The notes under the pieces: generated by a model
Told to the model about the DNA's origin: nothing
The model's database searches: none
The model's input: only the letters and a program-made list of their open reading frames with translations
Part shown: piece by piece, positions 1 through 6,039 of the stretch
How positions within the stretch are numbered: the first letter of the stretch is position 1
How the letters are laid out: each line of letters starts with the position of its first letter
From: Opitutaceae bacterium
Lineage (GTDB): Bacteria; Verrucomicrobiota; Verrucomicrobiia; Opitutales; Opitutaceae
Assembly: GCA_019634615.1 (NCBI GenBank)
Contig: JAHCAZ010000003.1
Coordinates: forward strand, 124,001 to 188,000
Reading direction: 5' to 3'
DNA length: 64,000 nt
Position numbers and translations under genes: made by a program

Positions 1-45
1 TTACTTGCAATGGGCAAACCGCCGCGGTGTCGAGCCGGCGGTGGG

Positions 46-456
46 TCAGCGGCCCAGTTTGAGGATCGTCTCAAACTCGGCGCGCTGCAGCGGCATGACT
101 GACAGGCGGCTTTGGCGCAGGAGGGCGATGTCGGCGAGGGCAGGGGTGGCCTTGATGGCGGCGAGGGTGACGGGTTTCGACAAGGCTTCGCCACACTTGA
201 GCTCGACGGCGACCCAGCCGGGCTCGTCGGCGGTCTTGTCGGGGAAGGCGGCCTTCGTGACTTCCGCGATGCCGACCACGGCCTTGGTCGTCACGCTCTC
301 GTAGAAGAAAACCCGGTCCCCGGGGCGCATTGCGTTCAGGTGAATTCGGGCCTGGTAGTTCCGGACACCCGTCCAGGCGGTGCGGCGATCGCGGACGAGG
401 TCGGCCCACGCGTAGGCCTCGGGTTCAGACTTAACCAGCCAGTATTGCGTTGTCAT
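46..456 (-). CDS. EVE domain protein
   Basis: This 136-aa protein starts 'MTTQYWLVKSEPEAYAW' and continues with 'WTGVRNYQARIHL' and 'GDRVFFYES', which are hallmarks of the EVE family (PUA-like fold, relatives of human THYN1). EVE domains are thought to bind modified bases in nucleic acid; the ligand here is unknown. The length matches a stand-alone single-domain EVE protein. It is transcribed away from the small membrane-peptide gene and yacL, with only 26 bp between the divergent start codons. The family call is strong; the function is only known at family level. Confidence 0.9.
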   Translation of the reverse strand: MTTQYWLVKSEPEAYAWADLVRDRRTAWTGVRNYQARIHLNAMRPGDRVFFYESVTTKAVVGIAEVTKAAFPDKTADEPGWVAVELKCGEALSKPVTLAAIKATPALADIALLRQSRLSVMPLQRAEFETILKLGR

Positions 457-482
457 CAGGGGGAAGGTGCGGTGCAGTGCCG

Positions 483-605
483 ATGACTAAGATGAACGAA
501 ACCGAGGCTGAAAAGATTAAAGCCCGCCGTGCCATCCGCTTGATCTATTTCCTGACGGTCGTCTTCATCATCGTGCCGATCGCCCTCTATTTCTTCGTTC
601 GGTAG
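483..605 (+). CDS. Small single-pass membrane peptide (40 aa)
   Basis: The ATG at 483 opens a 40-aa frame with a charged N-terminus (MTKMNETEAEKIKARRAIR) followed by one hydrophobic helix of about 20 residues ending in FFVR. It stops 9 bp before the yacL start, so the two are probably co-transcribed. A second in-frame ATG at 492 is an alternative start. The family is not recognised. The clean amphipathic-to-hydrophobic layout and tight spacing to yacL support a real gene, but no function can be assigned. Confidence 0.6.
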   Translation: MTKMNETEAEKIKARRAIRLIYFLTVVFIIVPIALYFFVR

Positions 606-614
606 CCTGTTCTC

Positions 615-1622
615 ATGGATAAAACCCTGCCCGCCATTCGCCTGCTCTTCATGCTGCTCTGCATGTTGGGCGGCTGGCTGGTCTGCTACAGCGTCACGGA
701 TTGGGATGACCACCGCCTGCTCGCGAGCTTCATCGGCCTGTCGATCGGCGCGCTGGTGGTGCTCCTCGACATATTGCTCAAGGGTTTCTCGCTGCGGGGC
801 CTGTCCGCGGTGACCTTCGGCCTCGCGGTGGGGTCGCTGATTTCCTACCTCGTGGGCACCTCGCCGCTTTTCGACCGCGGCGACGAGCAGAACATCTTCA
901 TCGCGCGGCTCGCGCTCTTCCTCAGCTGCACCTACATCTGCGCGGTCATCGCGCTGCGCGGCAAGGACGAGTTCAACCTCGTCATCCCGTACGTGCGCTT
1001 CGTGCCGCACGAGGTGGACGTGCCGTTGGTGGTGGTCGACACGAGCGTGCTCATCGACGGTCGCATCGCCAAGGTCTGCGAGACCGGGTTCTTCAGCTCG
1101 GCGCTGGTGATCCCGAGCTTCGTGCTCAAGGAACTGCAGGCGGTCGCCGCGTCGTCGGACCCGATCAAGCAGGCCCGCGGCCGGCGCGGCATGGAAGTGC
1201 TCAACGAGCTGCGCCGCATCAAGCACCTCGACATCCGCACGCCCGAGAGCCAGGTGAGCCGGCGGCAGGACGTGGATGCAAAGCTCGTCTTCCTCGCGCA
1301 GTCCATGCGGGCGAAGCTGCTCACGACGGACTTCAATCTCACCAAGCTCGCCGAGTTCCAGGGCGTGCAATGCCTCAACCTGAACCAGCTGGCCAAGTCG
1401 CTGCGTCCTGAACTGGTGCTCGGCGAGCTGCTGACGCTCGAGCTGAGCCGCCCGGGCAAGGAAGACGGGCAGGCGGTCGGTTACCTCGACGACGGCTCCA
1501 TGGTCGTCGTCGTGGATGGCCGCAACCACCTCGGTCGCCGCGTCGAGGTCGAGGTCACCAGCGTGCTGCCCACCTCCGGCGGGAAGATGGTGTTTGCGCG
1601 GCTGACGAGTGGGGAAGGGTAG
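615..1622 (+). CDS. yacL: YacL-type membrane PIN-TRAM protein
   Basis: This 335-aa protein has roughly four N-terminal membrane segments (residues 1-125), then a PIN nuclease domain (about 138-255), then a C-terminal TRAM domain. The PIN domain opens with 'VVVDTSVLIDGRI', which supplies the first acidic metal ligand; further acidic positions lie in 'DVDAKLV' and 'LTTDFNL'. The TRAM part includes 'GKEDGQAVGYLDDGSMVVV'. The order matches Bacillus YacL-like proteins, inferred membrane-tethered RNases. This is not a toxin-antitoxin PIN: it has membrane helices and a TRAM domain and lacks an antitoxin partner. A 109-bp piece of the TRAM coding region is duplicated at 3481-3589. Confidence 0.88.
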   Translation: MDKTLPAIRLLFMLLCMLGGWLVCYSVTDWDDHRLLASFIGLSIGALVVLLDILLKGFSLRGLSAVTFGLAVGSLISYLVGTSPLFDRGDEQNIFIARLALFLSCTYICAVIALRGKDEFNLVIPYVRFVPHEVDVPLVVVDTSVLIDGRIAKVCETGFFSSALVIPSFVLKELQAVAASSDPIKQARGRRGMEVLNELRRIKHLDIRTPESQVSRRQDVDAKLVFLAQSMRAKLLTTDFNLTKLAEFQGVQCLNLNQLAKSLRPELVLGELLTLELSRPGKEDGQAVGYLDDGSMVVVVDGRNHLGRRVEVEVTSVLPTSGGKMVFARLTSGEG

Positions 1623-1750
1623 GGAGCGGCTGGATGGGGACGGGCTGGGTGCGGCGTTTGCCGGCTGGAGCATTTCCCTTGAAAGAGCCGAACTTGGTGT
1701 TGAGATGCGCCACCCTCGATGGAAAGAAACCCGATTTGCGCCTATTAACC

Positions 1751-3178
1751 ATGAAGAAACTCCTGTCCCACCTCGTCGCGATAGCGTTATTGGCTGTCAC
1801 CGCGCCCATGCTTCTCGCTGCCGATTCGCAGACCGAGGCCAAGGTCATCAAAATTACCGGCACCGACGCCCAAGTGCAGTTGGCCAACGGCGAGACCCGC
1901 GCACTGGTCGAGGGAGAGTCGCTGCCGCAGGGCGCCACCATTATCACTGGCGCGGGCACGGAAGTGTTCATCACGCCGATGGAAGGCACGGTCTCGACGG
2001 TGAAGCCAAATTCCTCCGTCAGCCTGGAGCAGCTTTCGGTGACCAAGGACGGGGAGACCGTCACGAAACAGACGGCATTGCTGAATCTCAATTCCGGCAA
2101 CCTGGTGTCGTCGCTGGACCCGACCAAGAAGGCCATCAACAACTACGGTGTCCGCACGCCCAAGGGCGTGGCCGCCGCCCACGGCACGGTGTTCACGGTG
2201 AACGTCAACGGCACCAACTACCGCGTCGTCACCGGTACGGGCACCGTCACCATTTCCGCTCCGGGCCTGCCCGATGTCACCATCGCGTCGGGCCAGGTTT
2301 CGGTTTCCACGTTTAATGGCGGTGCCGCCACGGCGGCCTCGTCCCTGCCGGCCGCCGAACAGCAGGCGGTGGCCGATGCCGTCACGGTGGCCGCCGCGGC
2401 GGTCGCGGTGGTCGCCAACAACCCCGCCGCGTTCAACGTTTCGCCGGCGGTCGCCGCCTCCGAGCTTTCCGCCGTGGTCGCGACCACGGTCGCGGCGGTC
2501 CCCGCCGCCACCTCCGCGGTGGTGCAGACCGCGGCGGCCAATGCGCCGGCCCAGGCCACGGCCGTGGTGCAGACGGCGATCCAGACCGCGGCGAATTCCG
2601 GGCAGAATGCCGGGCAGGTGGCGGCCCAGGTTTCCTCCGCGGCTGCGGCTGCGGCTCCGACCCAGGCGGCTCAGATTGCGGCCACCGCGACGAGGTCCGC
2701 TCCCGCGGCCGCGGCCCAGATTGCGGCTTCCACCGCCGCGGTCGCCCCGGCCCAGGCCGCCCAGATCGCGGCCCAGGTTTCTTCCACCGTGATGGCGCAG
2801 GACGGCGTTGGTGCTTCCAATAGGGTGGCGACGATGGCTTCCGTGGCGGCTTCCGTCGCCAAAGTTGTACCGGCCGAGGCGTCCAACATCGCCGTGGCGG
2901 TGGCGACCCAGGGCGTTGGCACCCAGTCCCGCAACACCACGATCACCGGTACCATTGCCGGAGCCGTGGCCAAGGCCAGCGGTGCCTCCACGGCCAGCGT
3001 GGTGAGCGCCGTGGCGGGAGCGACCGGTGGCAGCGTCAGCTCCCTGACGTTCTTTGCCAACAGCTCCACGGCAACCAATGCGGCCGGCACCGCCGGAGCG
3101 GTCACCACGCAGGCCCCGCCGACGACGACGCCGATCACGCCGGTTGACGTGAGCGTGGTCAGTCCTTCCGGTGGCTGA
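1751..3178 (+). CDS. Secreted FecR-domain protein with Ala/Val-rich tail
   Basis: The ATG at 1751 gives 475 aa with a clear signal peptide (MKKLLSHLVAIALLAV, cleavage near LLAAD). A longer frame opens at 1634 but lacks this logic. Residues about 25-150 form a FecR-like domain: 'GTDAQVQLANGETRALVEG', 'GATIITGAGTEVFI', 'IRTPKGVAAAHGT'-like 'VRTPKGVAAAHGTVFTV'. The remaining 300 residues are very rich in Ala and Val with near-repeats of 'APAQAAQIAA' (about residues 290-345), and end in a Thr/Pro-rich stretch. In most systems FecR signals to an ECF sigma factor, but no sigma gene or anti-sigma membrane helix is present, so this is more likely an envelope or structural protein. A strong terminator follows. 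Confidence 0.75.
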   Translation: MKKLLSHLVAIALLAVTAPMLLAADSQTEAKVIKITGTDAQVQLANGETRALVEGESLPQGATIITGAGTEVFITPMEGTVSTVKPNSSVSLEQLSVTKDGETVTKQTALLNLNSGNLVSSLDPTKKAINNYGVRTPKGVAAAHGTVFTVNVNGTNYRVVTGTGTVTISAPGLPDVTIASGQVSVSTFNGGAATAASSLPAAEQQAVADAVTVAAAAVAVVANNPAAFNVSPAVAASELSAVVATTVAAVPAATSAVVQTAAANAPAQATAVVQTAIQTAANSGQNAGQVAAQVSSAAAAAAPTQAAQIAATATRSAPAAAAQIAASTAAVAPAQAAQIAAQVSSTVMAQDGVGASNRVATMASVAASVAKVVPAEASNIAVAVATQGVGTQSRNTTITGTIAGAVAKASGASTASVVSAVAGATGGSVSSLTFFANSSTATNAAGTAGAVTTQAPPTTTPITPVDVSVVSPSGG

Positions 3179-3199
3179 TCCCGGCCCAGCTTAAACACA

Positions 3200-3229
3200 A
3201 AACGCACCGCCTCGGCGGTGCGTTTTTTT
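3200..3229 (+). terminator. Rho-independent terminator after the FecR gene
   Basis: A perfect stem (AAACGCACCGC paired with GCGGTGCGTTT, 4-base loop) runs straight into a seven-T tract, 21 bp after the FecR stop codon. Confidence 0.92.
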
Positions 3230-3239
3230 GCGCCCTTGG

Positions 3240-3480
3240 TGTGAGTCGTCAGGAGGTTGTCCCCCAGGTTCAGCCTGCTGATGGGCGGTATACGGTGCAG
3301 GGATCGGTGCGGTCGATGCCAGTTATAACGGTGGAGCCAGCGTTGGAGCTGGGCGGTGCGGTGGTCGGAGTGAGCGTACGGCTGGGCGTAGGCTCATTCG
3401 CGCAGCGACGTCTGGATAAAGCGCTCAGCTTTGCCGTCGGTTTTTGGCGTATAGGGTCGGGTGCGGATATGCCGGACGCC
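3240..3480 (-). pseudogene. C-terminal remnant of an IS481-type transposase
   Basis: Read on the minus strand, this segment encodes the end of an integrase-core transposase: 'GVRHIRTRPYTPKTDGKAER', 'FIQTSLRE', then an in-frame TGA at 3394-3396 where the family has Trp, then 'AYAQPYAHSDHRTAQLQRW' and 'HRPHRSLHRIPP'. The 'YTPKTDGKAERF' block includes the last catalytic Glu of the DDE triad, as in IS481 proteins. The N-terminal two-thirds, terminal inverted repeats and target duplication are absent. The 5' end is replaced abruptly by a piece of yacL sequence. It is a dead fragment. Confidence 0.85.
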
Positions 3481-3589
3481 CTCGAGCTGAGCCGCCCCGG
3501 CAAGGAAGACGGGCAGGCGGTCGGTTGCCTCGACGACGGCTCCATGGCCGTCGTCGTGGATGGCCGCAACCACCTCGGTCGCCGCGTCG
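3481..3589 (+). repeat. 109-bp partial duplication of the yacL TRAM region
   Basis: This stretch matches 1437-1545 in the same orientation with three mismatches by eye (in the CCCGGG, TTA/TTG and GTC/GCC positions). Both ends of the match are sharp: the left end abuts the transposase remnant and the right end runs into unrelated sequence. It has no start, stop or ribosome-binding site of its own and is a non-coding scar. Confidence 0.9.
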
Positions 3590-3639
3590 GAAGCGCCCAA
3601 GCTGCGGGGGCGCATGGCTTTAGGCGGATGGGGCGCGAA

Positions 3640-3667
3640 GCCCTCCTTCGCCAAGGCTACGGAGGGC
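3640..3667. repeat. Small palindromic element (GCCCTCC/GGAGGGC)
   Basis: A 7-bp stem encloses 'TTCGCCAAGGCTAC'. I have the impression, unverified, that related elements are scattered in planctomycete and verrucomicrobial genomes. It lies in the 516-bp gene-free stretch between the FecR gene and tRNA-Ala, which otherwise holds only the transposase remnant, the yacL copy and the tRNA-distal hairpin. Confidence 0.5.
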
Positions 3668-3696
3668 AATTTTCTTTCCGATTCGGAAAGAAAATT
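3668..3696 (-). terminator. Hairpin immediately downstream of tRNA-Ala
   Basis: A 13-bp perfect stem (AATTTTCTTTCCG with its complement, 3-base loop) begins at the last base of the tRNA CCA end. It is A/T-rich at its base and could terminate the tRNA transcript, although it lacks a separate T tract beyond the stem. Confidence 0.55.
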
Positions 3697-3771
3697 GGTG
3701 GAGCAGATCGGGATCAAACCGACGACCTCGTCGTTGCGAACGACGCGCTCTATCAACTGAGCTACTGCCCC
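3696..3771 (-). tRNA. tRNA-Ala (anticodon CGC)
   Basis: The minus strand folds as a full 76-nt tRNA including an encoded CCA. The acceptor stem is GGGGCAG with CTGCTCC, giving the G3:U70 pair that identifies alanine tRNAs, and the discriminator is A. The D arm contains 'AGCTCAGTTGATAGAGC'. The anticodon arm is CGTCG-TTCGCAA-CGACG, so the anticodon is CGC, reading GCG. The T arm contains 'GGTTTGATCCC' (a TTTGA rather than TTCGA loop start). Confidence 0.93.
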
Positions 3772-3953
3772 GAAAGGAACGGTGGTTTTGGGCAATCGGG
3801 ATGCGCGAGTAAACACCAATTTTTCGCCTTGGCGCCCGTCGGCCCGGTTAAATCGTCGTTACGGACGGATTTGGCGTCATATTTGCTTTAACCGCAGCCG
3901 TCGCCGGGCCAATTTGAAATCCGGCACATTGTCCGTAATTCACACTCATCGCC

Positions 3954-4331
3954 ATGACCAAGAAAACCAAGTCCTCCAAGGCGCTCACCCCGGCGACAAA
4001 ATCCACCAAACCGGCCGCCAAGGCCGCCAAGAAGCCCGCCGCCAAACCCGCGGTGAAGAAGACGGAGCCCAAGCCCATCGTCACCACCATCTCGGCCCAG
4101 ATCGATGTCGGATTCGGCAATGCCCTGTTCGTCCGCGGCGAAGGCCCCGGCCTGAGCTGGGAAAAAGGCGTGCCCATGAATTGCGTGGCCAGCAACCACT
4201 GGACCATCGCCGTGGCCGAATCGGCCCGCCCGGTCGTGTTCAAGTTCCTGCTGAACGACGAAACCTGGTGCGCCGGCGACGACCTGATCGTCGAACCCGG
4301 CGCCACCGTCGCCTACACGCCGGAATTCTAG
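3954..4331 (+). CDS. Lys/Ala-tailed protein with carbohydrate-binding-like domain
   Basis: The 125-aa product has two parts. Residues 1-43 are a histone-H1-like tail of Lys, Ala, Pro and Thr ('KPAAKAAKKPAAKPAVKK'). Residues about 46-125 look like a small beta-sandwich: 'VRGEGPGLSWEKGVPM', 'HWTIAVAESARPVVFKFLLN', 'ETWCAGDDLIVEPGATV'. The 'G.LSW..G..M....W......' pattern resembles starch-binding (CBM20/CBM48-like) modules, but the match is by eye only. There is no signal peptide, so it is probably cytoplasmic. The tail could bind nucleic acid or a polyanion, which is inference. Repeats follow it. Confidence 0.7.
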   Translation: MTKKTKSSKALTPATKSTKPAAKAAKKPAAKPAVKKTEPKPIVTTISAQIDVGFGNALFVRGEGPGLSWEKGVPMNCVASNHWTIAVAESARPVVFKFLLNDETWCAGDDLIVEPGATVAYTPEF

Positions 4332-4336
4332 CCGTA

Positions 4337-4511
4337 AGCGCCAACGGCGCGTCACCATAACAGCCTGGGGCATCGTCCCAGGAACCAGTTTTGAAGAATG
4401 GGAAGGGCTGAAGGCCCGCCCCATAGGTCGGGCTTTCAGCCCTCGCCCTCGCGGCGTGGCAAATACCTGGGGTTGCGCCCCAGGCTGTTATGGTGGCGCG
4501 CCGTTGGCGCT
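4337..4511. repeat. Long palindromic repeat, family A copy 1
   Basis: The outer arms (starting AGCGCCAACGGCGCG at 4337 and ending GCGCCGTTGGCGCT at 4511) are near-perfect inverted repeats. Each contains a nested 'CCTGGGG...CCCAGG' hairpin and 'CATAACAGCCTGG', and the centre has a further stem around 'GGGCTGAAGGCCCGCCCC'. It fills the space between two genes and touches the acyltransferase stop codon. A related copy lies at 5838-6020. Confidence 0.85.
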
Positions 4512-5280
4512 AGGAATTAACCGGGGCGAATTCCCCGTCGGGGTTCAATTCCATCAACCGGGCCTGGATTCGGGTGGTCGCGGCCTCGCGGTCGGCCAGG
4601 TCGGCGGCGGGCACGAGCTCGCACCGCATGCGCACGCGGGAGAACGGCTTGGGCAGGTAGAATTTGTCCCAGCTCTTCCGCAGGCGCCACGCCGACGCGA
4701 ACTCCGCGCCGATCAGGAGAATCGGCGTCTTGGTGCGGCGGGTGACGATCAGGGCGCCCGGTTTGACCTCGTAGATCGGCCCCTTGGGTCCGTCGGGGGT
4801 GATGCCCACGTCCTTGCCCTCGCGCAGGACCTCCACGAGGGCCGTCGCCGCCTCGCGGCCGAGCTTGTTGCTCGAGCCGCGCACGGTCTGCAGGCCGATC
4901 AGGGAGAAAAACGCGTCGAGCCAGGCGCCGTCCTTGCTGGCGCTGACGAGGGCGTACATCGGCCGGCCCCGGCGGTAGCGGCGGTAGATGAGCGCGGCGA
5001 GGAACAGGCGGTTGTGCCAGAGCACCATGGCGACCGGCTCGTCGCACTTGGTGAAGTTGGCGACGTCCTGCTCCGTCTCGTCGAGCCGCAGGCTCGCGAT
5101 CCACGCGCGCACGAGCATCGCGAACGGCCACATCACCAGCCGGCGCCAGCCGGAGATGTGCTGCACCTGGGATTGGGCGTCGGGACTGGATGGGGTCGCG
5201 TTCAGCACGGCGTTTGTCGCGCAATCGCCCGGCCGCGCCAAGACCGAATCGCACGGCGTTCCGATTGACGCGCGCCGCAT
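4510..5280 (-). CDS. DUF374-type lysophospholipid acyltransferase
   Basis: This is a 256-aa protein if the ATG at 5280 is used; a GTG at 5208 gives about 232 aa and may be the true start, because the first 24 residues look unlike the family. The body contains 'VLWHNRLFLAALIYRRYR', 'SASKDGAWLDAFF', 'VRGSSNKLGREAATAL' and the diagnostic 'GITPDGPKGP'. These define the DUF374 branch of LpxL/PlsC-like acyltransferases, which acylate lipid A or phospholipid precursors at the inner membrane. A hydrophobic stretch near 'LVMWPFAMLVRAW' could anchor it. It is divergent from the next gene. Confidence 0.8.
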   Translation of the reverse strand: MRRASIGTPCDSVLARPGDCATNAVLNATPSSPDAQSQVQHISGWRRLVMWPFAMLVRAWIASLRLDETEQDVANFTKCDEPVAMVLWHNRLFLAALIYRRYRRGRPMYALVSASKDGAWLDAFFSLIGLQTVRGSSNKLGREAATALVEVLREGKDVGITPDGPKGPIYEVKPGALIVTRRTKTPILLIGAEFASAWRLRKSWDKFYLPKPFSRVRMRCELVPAADLADREAATTRIQARLMELNPDGEFAPVNS

Positions 5281-5301
5281 TGCCCGGCACGAACGCGGGG
5301 C

Positions 5302-5859
5302 ATGTCCCGTCCGCTTCCGCCGTGTCCCCACCTGCCGACCCCGCGGCCGGGCCTCGATTGGCGGGCGCTGCACCGCTTCCGGGAGGAGGAGCGCGGGGCC
5401 GAGTTCTACTTCGCGTGCCTGGAGTACGGCCAGGTGCAATGGACGCGTGGCCTCGCGGCGCGGGCGCTCCTGTGCCTCGACCGCGCGCTGGGGGCGGATT
5501 TGCGCGGCGACGAGGCGGTGCTGCGTGACTGGCCGCTGCCCTACGCGGCGATGGCATGGTGCATCGCGCAGTGCCCGACCGACGTGTTCATCGGCAACCC
5601 GCGCGTGCATTTCCAGCACTATGCCGACCGCATGAACGAGCCCCGCAAGGACCAGCGCCGCTGGCGCGCCTGGGCCTGCTGGGCCCTCACGCGCGCGGTG
5701 CGCCCGGAGTTGCCCGGAGACCCCCGTCACCAGGTCGTGGAGCCGACGGTGGACGAGATCGACCGGCAGTTGCGGGCATACGGATTGCCTGGTGAGGCGG
5801 ATGGGTGGCGGCGGGTGCTGGAGGCGGCGAATTGTGCGGGCTTACAGCCCTTGGGTTGA
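5302..5859 (+). CDS. Conserved hypothetical protein (185 aa)
   Basis: The product is a Trp/Arg-rich, soluble-looking protein with no signal peptide. It contains 'FREEERGAEFYFACLEYGQ', 'PYAAMAWCIAQCPTDVFIG' and 'QRRWRAWACWALTRA'. I do not recognise the family. The last ten residues (NCAGLQPLG) are encoded by the start of a palindromic repeat, so the C-terminus appears to have been extended or replaced by repeat insertion. The start is the ATG at 5302, 21 bp from the divergent acyltransferase start at 5280. Confidence 0.65.
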   Translation: MSRPLPPCPHLPTPRPGLDWRALHRFREEERGAEFYFACLEYGQVQWTRGLAARALLCLDRALGADLRGDEAVLRDWPLPYAAMAWCIAQCPTDVFIGNPRVHFQHYADRMNEPRKDQRRWRAWACWALTRAVRPELPGDPRHQVVEPTVDEIDRQLRAYGLPGEADGWRRVLEAANCAGLQPLG

Positions 5860-6020
5860 GGGGGCTGCACATTTCCTTGGGCGTTGCCCAAGGCTGTGAT
5901 GGCGGCGCGCCGTTGGCGCTCTAGTTTCACCGGGCCGAAGGCCCAGCACCATAACAGCCTGGGGCAACGCCCCAGGATAATTTACCGCGCATCGCCCAAG
6001 GGCTGAAGGCCCGCCCCATC
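5838..6020. repeat. Long palindromic repeat, family A copy 2
   Basis: This is related to 4337-4511: it shares 'GGCGCGCCGTTGGCGCT', 'CCATAACAGCCTGGGG.A.CGCCCCAGG' and 'AAGGGCTGAAGGCCCGCCCCAT'. It supplies the last codons of the preceding gene and occupies the whole gap before the fusion-protein gene. Confidence 0.8.
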
Positions 6021-6039
6021 CCCGGTCGGCCGTTCCCTC

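Noticed and set aside
615-1622. PIN domain as part of a toxin-antitoxin pair
   Set aside because: The protein has N-terminal membrane helices and a C-terminal TRAM domain typical of YacL, and the upstream 40-aa peptide is a membrane segment, not an antitoxin.
3394-3819. A 141-codon minus-strand gene running through tRNA-Ala
   Set aside because: It stitches together tRNA, repeat, yacL copy and transposase remnant in one chance frame and has no coherent domain.
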